Source of the DNA: Dendrolimus kikuchii
Taxonomy: Eukaryota; Arthropoda; Insecta; Lepidoptera; Lasiocampidae
NCBI GenBank assembly: GCA_019925095.2
Contig: CM034408.1
Span: 2,542,001-2,606,000 of the forward strand
Length of the DNA: 64,000 nucleotides
Direction: 5' to 3'
Notes under the pieces: generated by a model
Told to the model about the DNA's origin: nothing
Databases searched by the model: none
What the model saw: the letters and a program-made list of their open reading frames with translations, nothing else
Part shown: positions 1 through 9,848 of the stretch, piece by piece
Layout of the letters: each line of letters begins with the position of its first letter
How positions within the stretch are numbered: position 1 is the stretch's first letter
Program-made: the position numbers and the translations under genes

Positions 1-138
1 TCAAATACTCAATACTCCACTAAAACCACCCTTCTCCCATGTGCCCTGCGCTTATGGCAGGAAGAGCGTGAGACTTGGAACGTAGTTACGCACGCCCAGG
101 CTGATGGAAGACAAGCTAAACCAACTAAAGCCAAGTGA
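1..138 (+). CDS. Possible coding end or upstream exon of the coiled-coil gene
   Basis: Frame 1 is open from the window edge to a TGA at 136-138 and has protein-like composition, including LWQEERETW near residues 18-26. It could be the last exon of a gene that enters from the left. It could instead be an upstream exon of the coiled-coil gene: a GT at 82-83 would end it at codon boundary 81, phase 0, which matches the phase-0 acceptor before 380, but the donor (GTAGTT) is weak. A better-looking donor at 68 (GTGAGA) gives a phase that would run into a stop in the next exon. I do not recognise the protein, and the segment could be non-coding. Confidence 0.3.
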   Translation, partial: SNTQYSTKTTLLPCALRLWQEERETWNVVTHAQADGRQAKPTKAK

Positions 139-379
139 TTTCGACGCTTAAGGGAGTTTCTCGTTAAATCGAGTGACATTACATGGAGTTTACACTGTAC
201 TTATACAAATGCAGTCAATTTTTTTTTAAGCAAAGCTGCCAGTGAGGGAGATGCTCCACTTATTGGAAAGTGGTCATCATTACCTCTAAACTTTTGCAAC
301 ACACAAAAGAACAAATGTACCAACAAGTTTGTATAGATATTTTTATTAGTATGAATTTAATACTCTTATTTGACAACAG

Positions 380-594
380 GAGGAGACCCAAGCGATGATT
401 GTTGAGTTGAAGGCGTCGATCGAACGCGAGCAGCAGCTGCTGGAGGTCGATCTGGCCAAAGAGGCCTCCGAAGCAGCCACCTGGTCCTCGGAGCACCAGG
501 AGCTGACTGCCAAGATAGAGGAGCTGAAGACGTTACAGGAGGAGTACGCCAGGATAGATGCCGACCTGCAATTCTGGCAGAAACAGGACCAAGC
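380..594 (+). CDS. Coiled-coil protein, penultimate exon
   Basis: The exon follows an ACAG acceptor (376-379) and ends at a strong GTGAGT donor (595-600). It is open in phase 0 and encodes about 71 residues rich in E, K, L and A with heptad-like spacing (MIVELKASIEREQQLLEV), then ADLQFWQKQDQ. The final two bases GC join the first base of the exon at 2717 to make an Ala codon, and the reading continues WRAKLSELQEF, so the two exons belong together. The protein is a long helical coiled coil. The family is not recognised; kinetochore, cytoskeletal and meiotic coiled-coil proteins are all possible. The ATG at 395 need not be the start. Confidence 0.7.
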
Positions 595-1014
595 GTGAGT
601 TTCTGTCTTGTGGGTTCGATAGCCATTTCGGTGGAAGCAAGACTTGTAATAAAACTGTTATGCCCATCTGTCCCCTGTCGAACTTCATAAACATTTTCTC
701 AGAAAGTACTATAAGGTATGAGCGATGAGTTTTTGCCAGTCTGAACATAGGCTTTGCGAACTTTCGCACATATACACTCATGATTTACTTGAGAGAGTGA
801 TAGCGATACGACCAATGCTGACGTGTGAGTAAGACAGAATACCTTGTGGTTCGTTCCGAGTATTGCCGAATAAGCATGAAGCAACAATAAGAGATGTGCA
901 ACGTCGTGTTGTGTAATCGATTATTATTCCAATTGAGTATAATTAACCTTATGCACCTAATATTCCTGTCACATAATAAAGACCTGGTATCAGCCTCAGG
1001 TACAAACCTCAAAT

Positions 1015-1160
1015 GACTGAGTTATAACTTTTAATTCATACGAATAGGTATACCCAAGAGTATATACCCATTTCATACAAATCCTATATAAACAGAGTGA
1101 GACAACAACAATAAATTGTTTCGTTTTAAATTTAACCACAAATTTGTGACAATTAAGAAA
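1015..1160 (-). repeat. Dispersed repeat, also at about 20505-20625
   Basis: About 120 bp around TATACCCATTTCATACAA and GAGTGAGACAACAACA recur at 20505-20625. The core is also found, inverted, inside the TTAA MITEs at 1634, 23146 and 35013. It is a fragment of that MITE family or of its parent element. Confidence 0.55.
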
Positions 1161-1342
1161 CTAAATACATTTATGTTCTATGTTCTAACAAATTTTAAAT
1201 TTTCTGTAACTAAATCGAGTATTAAAATTAATATAATTTTAAAGCTAAAAAGTAATAGTTTATGTGTCATTATATTTTAAATACGGATAAAAACATTGAG
1301 TTGAACAACGAAAAATGTTTAATTTGTTTTTATTATTATTAA

Positions 1343-1510
1343 AGTATAATAAAACTACGTTTTAACGGTTTTAAGCGCCGGTAATTTATTTGATTTTGGT
1401 TATTCCGACGTTTCGGCCACTTCTCAGTGGCCGTGATCGCGGAAGACGTTTATTGTGTATACAAGTCGCGAAAACTTAAGAAAATGTTATATTATCAATG
1501 TATTTAGTTA
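1343..1510 (-). repeat. Penelope-like terminal fragment (copy P1)
   Basis: The sequence begins AATAAAACTACGTTTTAACG and includes a hairpin of GGCCACT paired with AGTGGCC around a GAGA loop, read on the minus strand, followed by GAAACGTCGG. It ends with the block GTCGCGAAAACTTAAGAAA shared with other copies. Related copies lie at 5110, 16051, 21858 and 59468. Assignment to Penelope-like elements is an inference from the inverted terminal arrangement and the hammerhead-like motif. Confidence 0.5.
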
Positions 1511-1629
1511 ATAACCTTTATACATACATTTAATAAATTCTATTTAAAATAATCGATTATAAAATTTTATCGAATAAGCGGTTGTCTTTGTTTACGTTAG
1601 GTACATCTCTAGCTAAGACTATTTGGTTT

Positions 1630-2125
1630 TTAACCCTTTAGCTCACTATTAGCACATATGTGTCCGCGATGAGAGTGCAGATCGCGTTTGTGCGCGTGAT
1701 CGTTAATTGTGTTGTTGTCTCACTCTGTTTATATAGGAGTTGTATGATTTGTATGAAATGGGTATATTTTCTTGGTATATTACGAGATGGTGATAGTGTT
1801 AGTCTTGCGGCTTTTTGGTATATCGATAAATATATTGAAGCGTAGGAATTCTTCAATGAAGCACCCTTTGCTTGTTAAATGCGTATATTTTAATATTTTG
1901 TGAGTTTACATTAATTTTATAAAATAGTTGTTGCGCGTACAACATTTCGTCTTGATATTCGAATATTGGCGGTTGGCCGTAGACTACGAGTGTTTCTCAT
2001 AGACTAATGTTAATATTGCGCGTACACACCGGCGCGAGGTAATGATTTCAATCCGGCTGGACCGGTGTGTACTTCTCCAGGCTAATCGTGCGCCGACATA
2101 CATTGATAATTGTCTTAAGGGTTAA
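1630..2125. mobile_element. piggyBac-like MITE, long copy
   Basis: The element is bounded by TTAA at 1630-1633 and 2122-2125, with CCCTTTAGC at the left end and CCCTTAAGA (read inward) at the right. Its left 200 bp match the copies at 23146-23354 and 35013-35199. The right half is extra sequence, so this is either the longest copy or one carrying an insertion. TTAA duplication with CCCT-type ends is the hallmark of piggyBac-like transposition. Confidence 0.6.
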
Positions 2126-2179
2126 AGTGTGTTCTGCGCAACCAATTGGCGCTAACTTCAAGCGGGTCACGACTGATCG

Positions 2180-2695
2180 GCCGTACTATAATAGTACATT
2201 ATGGTACTAGTGTGTAACATTGGTGATTACCGCCGAGGCGCCATTGAGACTCGAGCCGTAGGCGAGGGTCTTAAGAGAGCCGAGGACGGTAATCATCAAT
2301 ACACACGTGTATCATACGACGTTTTTCAACACACTTGCGAATAAAATAACAACAAAAACTCATTTTATTTAGTAGATAAAAAAAAGTTATATATGAGTGA
2401 AAGTTTTATTTATTAAACACGTACGAGTTAAAATTATCTATTTAAATAAGAAGTTGCATGAAATGAGCAAGCAATAGGAACATTAATTTATTTGTTCTAT
2501 AGAACACGATCTTTTTTTTTGTAATAAAAACTTTTTTAAGAACAAAGCAACTCAACCAATAAAATTTAAAAAAAAATCTATAACTCGCTAGTGAGTTATA
2601 ATGTTTTTTACTCACAGTTTGATAATGGGTGTCATTCTGTGCCTAATTGCGGTGACCATAGAGCCACTTTATGAGCAAGTTTGTTGAAAAGTATG
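2180..2695 (+). repeat. R2 dispersed element, copy 1
   Basis: About 515 bp are repeated in inverse orientation at 10905-11410. A sub-part from 2323 to 2690 has inverted ends (TTTTCAACACACTTGC against GCAAGTTTGTTGAAAA), which suggests a MITE inside a larger unit. It contains the palindrome TATAACTCGCTAGTGAGTTA near 2580. No coding capacity. Confidence 0.65.
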
Positions 2696-2716
2696 TTCTG
2701 TTGTATTTGATTTCAG

Positions 2717-2861
2717 ATGGCGTGCAAAATTATCAGAGCTGCAAGAGTTCATCCGATCAAAGAAGGAGGAGTCGAAGAAATTGTTGGAGGAAGGCAGGCG
2801 GAAGCGAACGCAGACACTAGTCGACTACATACGCGTGTGGAACTCGAAGGTTCCTTCATAG
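2717..2861 (+). CDS. Coiled-coil protein, last exon with stop
   Basis: The exon follows a TTTCAG acceptor. Its first base completes an Ala codon begun at 593-594, and 47 more codons follow to TAG at 2859-2861. The residues are basic and helical (KLSELQEFIRSKKEESKKLL, then GRRKRTQTLVDYIRVWNSK), continuing the coiled coil of the upstream exon. A SINE-A copy begins about 56 bp after the stop, so the 3' UTR probably runs into it. The family is not recognised. Confidence 0.7.
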
Positions 2862-2916
2862 AGTTTTGTTCCTGCTTTAATCTACGGACTCCAGAGGCCG
2901 TTTATATAAGATTTTT

Positions 2917-3160
2917 CACCTGATGGAAAGCGGTTACCGTCGCCTACAGACATTTGTAACACCAAAGATGCTGCTGCTGTCTAAAGGGAGACTGGAACCT
3001 GGCCACTGATGTCGGAACACAACTCAATGTTGTTATGGCGGCATAAGCTAGATCAAGGGTGGTAGCAATCCCGACGAGCAAATACCCTACCACCTGGCTG
3101 TGGGATGTTTTGTCGCCTCTTACGACAGGCCGCTCCAACGCTGGAAATTGTATTCTTTTT
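2917..3160 (-). mobile_element. SINE-A copy, degenerate
   Basis: Diverged copy of the family with landmarks GGAAAGCGGTTACC, GGGAGACTGGAACCTGG and CGCCTCTTACGACAGGCCGC. It is a minus-strand copy that lies just downstream of the coiled-coil gene stop codon and could supply its 3' UTR. Confidence 0.75.
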
Positions 3161-3252
3161 CATTTCAGTGTAAAGATTGTGTAACAGAGGATAATTTATA
3201 AATCGTATGGGAATTTTCCATTTAGAATTTTCATAAGGTGTATTTATACAGC

Positions 3253-3394
3253 CCCTGTAGACAAGTGGCATTAGCGCCAAACGAATAGAATGAAAGTGTA
3301 TGGGAATGGCATAACACCTAGCGTAACTATAATATGTCACTCCCATACATTTTCTATTCTATTCGTTTAGTGCTAATGCCACTTGTCTACAGGG
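3253..3394. repeat. Foldback MITE
   Basis: Two arms of about 54 bp (3253-3306 and 3340-3394) are near-perfect inverted repeats, starting CCCTGTAGACAAGTGGCATT and ending with its complement, around a 33-bp centre. Typical small hairpin MITE with no coding sequence. Confidence 0.75.
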
Positions 3395-3591
3395 CCAGAT
3401 TGACAAGACCTCGTTACTTTAAGGCCCGGGAGGCAATAATTTTTTAATATAAGAAGTATTAGGAATTATAAAAAAATTATATAATTAAACAATATTTTTT
3501 TTCCTGGAATTTTTATTTCATTTCCCTGTTTGATATTATTTCTACAATCTTTGCGAAGTTCGTTCAGATTTTTTTTTATTTTTTTTTTATT

Positions 3592-3880
3592 GCAGGAGTT
3601 CAGCAGACAGGCAGACGGCCCACTGAATGGAAAGCGGTTACCATCGCCTATGGACATTTGCAACACCAAAGGTGCTACAAATGTGCGGCTGCTCTCTTAA
3701 GGGAGTCTGGAACCTAGTCACTAATGCCGGAACACAACTCAAGGTTGTTATGGCGACATACTTTAGACCAGGGGTGGTAGAATGCCCTACCACCTGGCTG
3801 TGGGTTGTTTAGTCGCCTCTTACGACAGGCCGCCTGGCCGCAGGAAATTGTATTCTTTCTCCGTTCCTGCGCGGATAGTG
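3592..3880 (-). mobile_element. SINE-A copy
   Basis: Near full-length minus-strand copy from the A/T-rich tail (TTTTTATTGCAGGAGTTCAG) to the head (CTCCGTTCCTGCGCGGATA). A short internal deletion removes part of the segment before AATGCCCTACCACC. Confidence 0.85.
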
Positions 3881-4262
3881 TGTTTTTGTGAGCTCTTTTT
3901 TCAATAATCGTCTAGAAGTTATCTATCAGCTAACATCTTGATATTGTTACGTGCGAGCGGGGAGTACACCCTTAGGATTGGAAGGAAACACCAGTTTTTA
4001 ACTAAACGCTTTTATTGAATCGCAAATTCGGAACGGCGGCGCGTTGTTTTGATCATGCACGCTCGACTACTGAACGTATGGATTTCTCTCTTGGTGTATT
4101 CGTAGCAGCGTTTTTAGCGTGTAGTTAAGCGGGGTAGATCAGTGTTTTGGCGTTTTAACGAGCGTTTACAAGTGATATTTTGTTCAGTGTGTCAAGATTT
4201 GCCAGTAAAAGAAGTGGTGTGTTCATAAATAATATATGGAATGGGAAAAATATTGAATATTA

Positions 4263-4303
4263 TACCCCACAAGGGAACTGGCGTGAAGTTATGTATGTAT
4301 GTA
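4263..4303 (+). mobile_element. LINE-A, 40-bp 3' stub inside the solo LTR
   Basis: Only the last bases of LINE-A are present: CAAGGGAACTGGCGTGAAGT followed by a TATG tail. GAATATT occurs on both sides as a likely target duplication. It is extremely 5'-truncated. Confidence 0.65.
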
Positions 4304-5109
4304 AGAATATTGACGTATTATTAGAAGAAAATTCATTTTTAAGATGTGAATTATTTAATGAAAGTAATCCTATTTTTGATGGATGGATGACTTGAAAGCC
4401 ATAACTCCGGCCGTGATTGCACTTCGCTAATTATCATTTCGAATGACATTAATACTATCCCGGAAGGATCGCATTCGTAGATTAAACAAAACAAACCACA
4501 ACAATTATAGACGAATGTTTGAAAGAAAGAAAGAAAACAAGTTTATTTTTAGGACATATACAACAAACACATTAAAAGTAAAAATTAAATACAATAAAAA
4601 AGAGAAAACAACCACAAAGTATCTGATAATATACATATAAGTCCTAAAAATTGGATCAAGCTCAGCAAAAATGTCGATCTGTTAGACCAACGCTGATCTT
4701 CCGCTTGACCCTAGAGCGACATCACGGCAAACTATATATTATATTATTAATAAATAATTATATTATAGTTGTAATAAAGACAAATATTAATACTGAGTTA
4801 TAACTGTGTGTGTGAACTCATATAATATATATAATAATTATACTGTTATCAATAAATTTACAAATATTTATAAGATGTATGTATGATATGTTTTGTAATA
4901 TCGTTCCTTTGACGTGATGAGACTTGCCCTTGAATGGCGGACTCCGATTGGTCAACGTACTTGACGTTCGGTCGCACGCACGCTGCACGCGACAATACAC
5001 GCTGGAACGTTCCGCTGCACGCCGCGCCGTTCCGAATTTGCGGCCTTACACAGCCGCACGTGATTCTTCTCTGCAGGGTTGCCCCTACATGCACAACTTA
5101 ATATTTTCT

Positions 5110-5455
5110 TAAGTTTTCGCGACTTGTATATACATAATAAAACTACGTTTTAACGGTTTTAAGCGCGGTAATTTTATTTGATTTTGGTTTTTCCGACGTC
5201 TTCAAGCCATAACATGTTGCGAAGCGGTAATAAATTAGATTAGGCACCCATAGAGTAAATAATAACCATAAACAAAATTAAAATTAATAAGTTGGCGGTA
5301 GGCTAAATAAAACTTTAACAATACTCGTTGACGCTTGACATCTTTGTCTTCCGTGATCACGGCCACTGAAAAGTGGCCGAAACGTGGGACAAACCAAAAT
5401 CAAATAAAATTACCGCGCTTAAAACCGTTAAAACGTAGTTTTATTAATGATGCAC
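5110..5455. mobile_element. Penelope-like inverted element (copy P2)
   Basis: The terminal sequence AATAAAACTACGTTTTAACG (about 5136) is repeated in inverse at the right end (to about 5447), giving inverted arms of about 65 bp. Near the right arm are CCGTGATCACGG (5351-5362), a GGCCACT/AGTGGCC stem with a GAAA loop (5361-5378) and GAAACGT. The copy is nested in the family-1 solo LTR. Confidence 0.55.
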
Positions 5456-6058
5456 TGTTCCGACGATAAGATGTCTCACTCACCATACCGTTGCCGATAT
5501 TGCGTAGACCACCCCTTGCTACTGCAGTGCTCACCTCAGAATTTACCGCGTGTAACTCGCTTCTATATCTTCTCTTAAACTACGCTACACTCTTCTTTCA
5601 CTAAATTCACCACTTAACTCGTCACTGTCTTCTATTAAACTTCTCTTCCAACTCTTTCCGTATCGCACTTGTCGCTTCGCTATCTTGAACTGAACTAAAA
5701 ACTGCCCGGTAGGCGCGCCGTACGCTGCTTATATACCTGTGAGAATCTTCTGGAACCCGTAATTACGATCTTCTTTTCGTTATTCTTTTATTTACTATTT
5801 ATCCCTTCCTAAACATCTATCTATCTCTGTCTTTTCCTTCCCGAACTGTCTATTCAAGAACTTTCGTTCATCATCTATCCCTTTCTAACATCTATGTATC
5901 TCTGTCTTGCTTCTCGAACCTTCTATTCTAGAACTTTCGTTCATCGTCTATCCCTTTCTAAAATGCATCTGTCCTTGTCTTTTCCTTCTAGAATCTTCTA
6001 CCTTTTTCTAAAACTTCTTAAACCAACTAGATTGTTCCACCATCACTCGCCACAATAT

Positions 6059-6750
6059 TAAAGTGAAACTTGAGTAGTTTATATCCATAAAACTGATATT
6101 TTTTTATTCTTTGTGGTGGGAGAAGCATATCTTGACAAGTTTTTTTCGTTTCATATTTAAATAACACTTCTAGATAGATAAGTTTCTGCTTGATAGTGAT
6201 ATCTGTTGGTGATTTTGTACCCAGTATAAAAAAAATATTTATTTATTGAAGCAAAAAACCAATTACAATCATTAATTACTAAAAACTGTTATTAAAAAGA
6301 TAGTCGTTCAATTTATTTAATATTTTGTACTCGTGAAGAAAGGAAACAAAGTGAATTAAAAATCGATAAAAGGTATCACTACTTATAAAATAGATATTTT
6401 TAGCGAGAACAATGACAAATATAATATTCTTCTGGAGTATATTACTAATTATAAATAATAATAATAAATATTACAGAATAGAAAAATAGAAAACACTTTA
6501 TTGTTCACCAAATAAACAATTACAGAATAAATAATTACAATACTTTAACTGCAAAACAAAAGGCGGCCTTATCGCTTAAAGCGATGTCTTCCAGGCAACC
6601 TGACTGAGAGGATACTTTTAACAACTTATTAAATTAAAAAGAAGTAAAACAAAAAAAGGAAGAACAGTACAATGTGGACAGTAAACAGCTAAGTTAAGAA
6701 GAATAGAAAAATATATATTTTATTACAAACTAAGGTGGTTAAATTGGTTG
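6059..6750. other. AT-rich spacer with a LINE 3'-end fragment
   Basis: About 6479-6615 (ACTTTATTGTTCACCAAAT, then CTTATCGCTTAAAGCGATGT and TCTTCCAGGCAACCTGA) recurs at about 48768-48905 and 51728-51860, and partly at 48325-48370. It is probably the reversed 3' end of a poly(A)-type retroelement. Nothing else is recognised. Confidence 0.45.
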
Positions 6751-7143
6751 GAATAATAGTAAAATAATCCTATAAACGTCCCACTGCTGGACTGGGGTCT
6801 CCCCATTTTTTTTAAAGGAATCGACAGTATGCTGTCCTGTATTAGACGGGCACAGCCGTCTCCTTTCCAAGACGATCTGTCAGGTTACAAACATCAATAA
6901 TCTGAACTTGCAGCTTTTATCATGACGTACCAACATATAGTACAAACTATATAAATATATTAGCTGACCCGGAAAAAGTTGTTTTGTGAAAATATGGCCT
7001 ATTTTCATATCTAACGATTATACAAACCCATTAAAATCGGTTAAGCCGTTCCGTAGGAGTGCGACCACAAACACCGTGACACGAGATATTTATATTACAA
7101 GATGTACGACACTTCCCGTTATACATATTTATTACAATGTTCA

Positions 7144-7193
7144 AAAAATGTGGAACGCTTCACGATTTTGCGTGTCATCCTTGCGCAGGGGCC

Positions 7194-7233
<40 letters not shown>

Positions 7234-7250
7234 ACTGCCGAAGCAAGTAC
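7144..7250 (-). ncRNA. U6: U6 spliceosomal snRNA, left copy
   Basis: Identical over 107 nt to the right copy. It has the invariant ACAGAGA box, the following AGATTAGCATGGCCCCTGCG, and CACGCAAAATCGTGAAGCG, ending in a run of six T that serves as Pol III terminator. The 5' hairpin is GTAC paired with GTAC rather than the fly GTTC with GAAC, so pairing is kept. The TATA box is at 7273-7280 and a PSE-like block at 7292-7309. U6 forms the catalytic core of the spliceosome with U2 and U5. Intact gene and promoter suggest it could be expressed. Confidence 0.93.
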
Positions 7251-7272
7251 ATTGGGTACTACGAAAAATTTG

Positions 7273-7309
7273 TATATATACTGAATGGTAGCAAAAACTG
7301 TTATATCGT
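7273..7309 (-). promoter_or_regulatory. U6 Pol III promoter (TATA and PSE-like), left
   Basis: On the minus strand TATATATA lies 23-30 bp upstream of the U6 start. A conserved block, CGATATAACAGTTTTTG, lies about 42-59 bp upstream. Both match the right copy. The spacing fits metazoan type 3 Pol III promoters. Confidence 0.7.
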
Positions 7310-7993
7310 GATCTAGAATTATCATTTATATCTCTTAATTATTTTATTATGATACCATATTTTATGTGACTTTCTTAAAGGTATATATCTTGAAAATCTT
7401 ACGAAAACTTTTATTTATATACAACCATACTATTATCATGGAAATTTTGAAAAACTTGTCGAGATTCTTTTAATTTGTTAACAGCGCCATCTTTACGTTT
7501 TATATCGTAACATAAGAATGAAGTAAAAATCAGGGTTCCAATTATATACAAAAGATGGCGGTATTTAGTGTTATGCATTAACAGAAACGCTGCCTTCACT
7601 GCCGCACTCAGAGTTAAATAAATAATAATTCTATAAAAAAATAATTTGTTTTTTACTCACTAATTTTGATAAATTATTATTTATTTAACTCTGAGTGCGG
7701 CAGTGAAGGCAGCGTTTCTGTTAATGCATAACACTAAATACCGCCATCTTTTGTATATAATTGGAACCCTGATTTTTACTTCATTCTTATGTTACGATAT
7801 AAAACGTAAAGATGGCGCTGTTAACAAATTAAAAGAATCTCGACAAGTTTTTCAAAATTTCCATGATAATAATATGGTTGTATATAAATAAAAGTTTTCG
7901 TAAGATTTTCAAGATATATACCTTTAAGAAAGTCACATAAAATACGGTATCATAGTACAATAATTAAGAGATATTAACGATAAATCTAGATCG

Positions 7994-8029
7994 CGATATA
8001 ACAGTTTTTGATATCATTCAGTATATATA
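7994..8029 (+). promoter_or_regulatory. U6 Pol III promoter (PSE-like and TATA), right
   Basis: CGATATAACAGTTTTTG at 7994-8010 and TATATATA at 8022-8029 lie 58-42 and 30-23 bp upstream of the U6 start at 8052. The naming of the PSE is inferred from position and from conservation between the two copies. Confidence 0.7.
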
Positions 8030-8051
8030 CAAATTTTTCGTAATACTTAAT

Positions 8052-8068
8052 GTACTTGCTTCGGCAGT

Positions 8069-8108
<40 letters not shown>

Positions 8109-8158
8109 GGCCCCTGCGCAAGGATGACACGCAAAATCGTGAAGCGTTCCACATTTTT
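8052..8158 (+). ncRNA. U6: U6 spliceosomal snRNA, right copy
   Basis: Full 107-nt U6 from GTACTTGCTTCGGCAGTAC through the ACAGAGA box to the terminal T run. It matches the insect U6 sequence except for the paired changes in the 5' stem. It is transcribed away from the left copy, with the promoter shared only in arrangement, not in sequence space. Confidence 0.94.
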
Positions 8159-8553
8159 GAACATTATAATTTTAACGAATATGTATAACGGGAAGTGTCG
8201 TACATCTTGTAATATAAATATCTCGTGTCACAGTGTTTGTGGTCGCACTCCTCCGGAACGGCTTGACCGATTTTAATGAGTTTTTGTAATCGTTAGATAT
8301 GAAAATAGGCCATATTTTCACAAAACAACTTTTTCCGGGTCAGCTAATATATTTATATAGTTTGTACTATATGTTGGTACGTCATGATAAAAGCTGCAAG
8401 TTCAGATTATTGATGTTTGTAACCTGACAGATCGTCTTGGAAAAGAGACTGATGTGTCCGTCTATTATAAGTCAGCATACTGTAGATACCTTTTAAAATG
8501 GGGAGACCATAGTCCAGTAGTGGGACGTTTATAGGCTTATTTTACTATTATTC

Positions 8554-8938
8554 TGTAATATTCTAGAGATCACAGGCCATAAAAATGGCCCGGCCTTTTG
8601 GAGGGCTATCGCGGGGCCATGGGAAGGCCAACACGTAGAGGCCCCTTGACAAATTTAATGTAAATGTGGCGTGACACTGACCGGCGTTTGTCCCTATCTA
8701 CACTATATAAAAATGCCGGACAAGGCCAAGGCCAAGCCCCGGTCAGTGTAGGACTGTGGAGGTATTAGACACTTCCGGGTCGACAGTGGATAAATGAAAA
8801 TCCAGAACACATGGATAGTAGACAATTTAATTCCACAGGCAGAGTGTTATAAAAGAACACATTAAAATACAATAATGGTATTGATGATTTACAGTGGTAA
8901 GTGGTTTTTTGCCGGGAAGGAAGTGCTTTTTATATATC
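8554..8938. other. Spacer with a dispersed repeat
   Basis: About 8575-8655 (TAAAAATGGCCCGG, then GGGCCATGGGAA and ACACGTAGAGGCCCCTTGAC) is shared with 43480-43565. The remainder up to LINE-A is unrecognised. Confidence 0.5.
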
Positions 8939-8951
8939 TGTCATAATATGA

Positions 8952-9392
8952 GCATGAAAGTAGAGTAAACGCGGTCGAGATGCGAGCACTGCGCAAAATC
9001 TGCGGAGTGACGCTCGCGGACCGCGTTCGAAATACCGAAGTAAGAAAGAGAGTTGGTCTGAAAGAGAGTGTCGGGGTGAAGGTAAGGAAAGGAATGCTCC
9101 GGTGGTTCGGGCATGTGGAAAGAATGCGTGATGAAAGAATGACTAAACAGATATACAATGCAAAAGTGGATGGATGCAGAAGTCGTGGAAGGCCACGACA
9201 CACCTTCCATGATCAAATTGATCGTGTACTAGCAGAAGGTGATGTCAGGAGCCTTAAGAACAGACGAGCTTGCATGACAAGAGTTATGAATGTCAAAGAG
9301 GCAAGTGAGGTGTGTAAGAATAAGCCAAAATGGCACTCTGTTGTTCGTGCCTACCCCGCAAGGGAACTGGCGTGAAGATATGTATGTATGTA
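8952..9392 (+). mobile_element. LINE-A, 5'-truncated copy (C-terminal ORF2)
   Basis: A 441-bp copy flanked by the 13-bp duplication TGTCATAATATGA (8939-8951 and 9393-9405). It encodes the C-terminal tail of a non-LTR retrotransposon ORF2, including MLRWFGHVERM, GCRSRGRPRHTFHDQIDRVL and SEVCKNKPKWHSVVRAYP, and ends just before a (TATG)n tail. The endonuclease and RT core are absent, so it is dead on arrival. RTE or Jockey-like clade; the exact clade is not certain. Confidence 0.85.
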
Positions 9393-9405
9393 TGTCATAA
9401 TATGA

Positions 9406-9848
9406 CAGATTTGTTTTTCCTTTTTTTTGTTATTTATTATTTTATGTTTAAGGCTTGGCAACTAGGCCTTTAAGCCAGGCGCTGTTGTATTGTAGGTTAC
9501 AATCCACACCATTCAACGGAGTTCTTGTGAAAACTCGAAAGGCCACATTTGACTATACAGTTCACATTTCTCGCAAAAACACATAATTACTACTCAAAAA
9601 CTATCAATATCCTACAACTATTGTTCATTTTAGAGTAATTTTACACATTTTTAGAAAATAAAACTGCACAGCACAACGTCCCCTTCCAGTTCCCGCCAAA
9701 AGCTCCCCTTTTTTTGTTAGTGATGTGACGCGCAACTAGTGCTGTGCACATAGTGCCGCCACATGACTATTTTAGGGAATGAAAACTGTAATACTTATTA
9801 TTAATGTACAATTACGCGGTACCGCCATGGAAGAAGAATACTAATACT
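9406..9848. other. Unrecognised spacer
   Basis: No open frame with coding character and no repeat that I can match elsewhere in the window. Confidence 0.4.

Larger units (their letters stand above)
595..2716 (+). other. Intron of the coiled-coil gene, filled with repeats
   Basis: A 2.1-kb intron with a GTGAGT donor and a TTTCAG acceptor (2711-2716). It contains a repeat at about 1015-1160 that recurs at about 20505-20625, a Penelope-like fragment (about 1343-1510), a TTAA-flanked MITE (1630-2125) and an element shared with the Noc3 3' flank (about 2180-2695). No exon is seen inside it. Confidence 0.6.
3945..6054 (-). mobile_element. Solo LTR, family 1, with nested insertions
   Basis: Read on the minus strand the unit starts TGTGGCGAGTGATGG (at 6054) and ends CGCACGTAACA (at 3945). 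It is flanked by the 4-bp duplication ATAT (3941-3944 and 6055-6058), as expected for Ty3/gypsy-type integration. A TATA box (GTATATAA) lies at 5729-5736 on the minus strand, and a poly(A) signal lies near the LTR end. About 5460-5650 and 3945-4010 match the partial element at 50284-50988 in reverse. A tiny LINE-A end (4263-4303) and a Penelope-like element (about 5110-5455) are nested inside, inflating the length to 2.1 kb. Confidence 0.75.
6751..8553. repeat. Large inverted duplication carrying two U6 genes
   Basis: Arms at 6751-7630 and 7672-8553 are inverted repeats of about 880 bp with few differences, separated by a 41-bp AT-rich spacer. Each arm holds one U6 snRNA gene transcribed outward, its promoter, and a 62-codon ORF-like stretch with one differing residue. 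The ORF is not considered a gene, because it lies upstream of a Pol III promoter and is simply duplicated. The outer parts carry repeat sequence (CCCGGAAAAAGTTGTTTTGT and GTCCCACTGCTGGAC). Confidence 0.9.

Noticed and set aside
5351..5395. Calling the Penelope-like motif an active hammerhead ribozyme
   Set aside because: The core departs from CUGANGA, with an extra C before stem II. Only a degenerate or hypothetical relation can be claimed.
7411..7891. 62-residue ORF (MKAAFLLMHNTKYRHLLYII) present in both U6 arms
   Set aside because: Its conservation follows from the inverted duplication. There is no family match and it lies behind Pol III promoters.
8889..9216. Antisense ORFs over LINE-A copies (MCRGLPRLLHPST, MIMEGVSWPSTTSASIH)
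   Set aside because: They recur at every LINE-A copy and are the reverse complement of the ORF2 tail.
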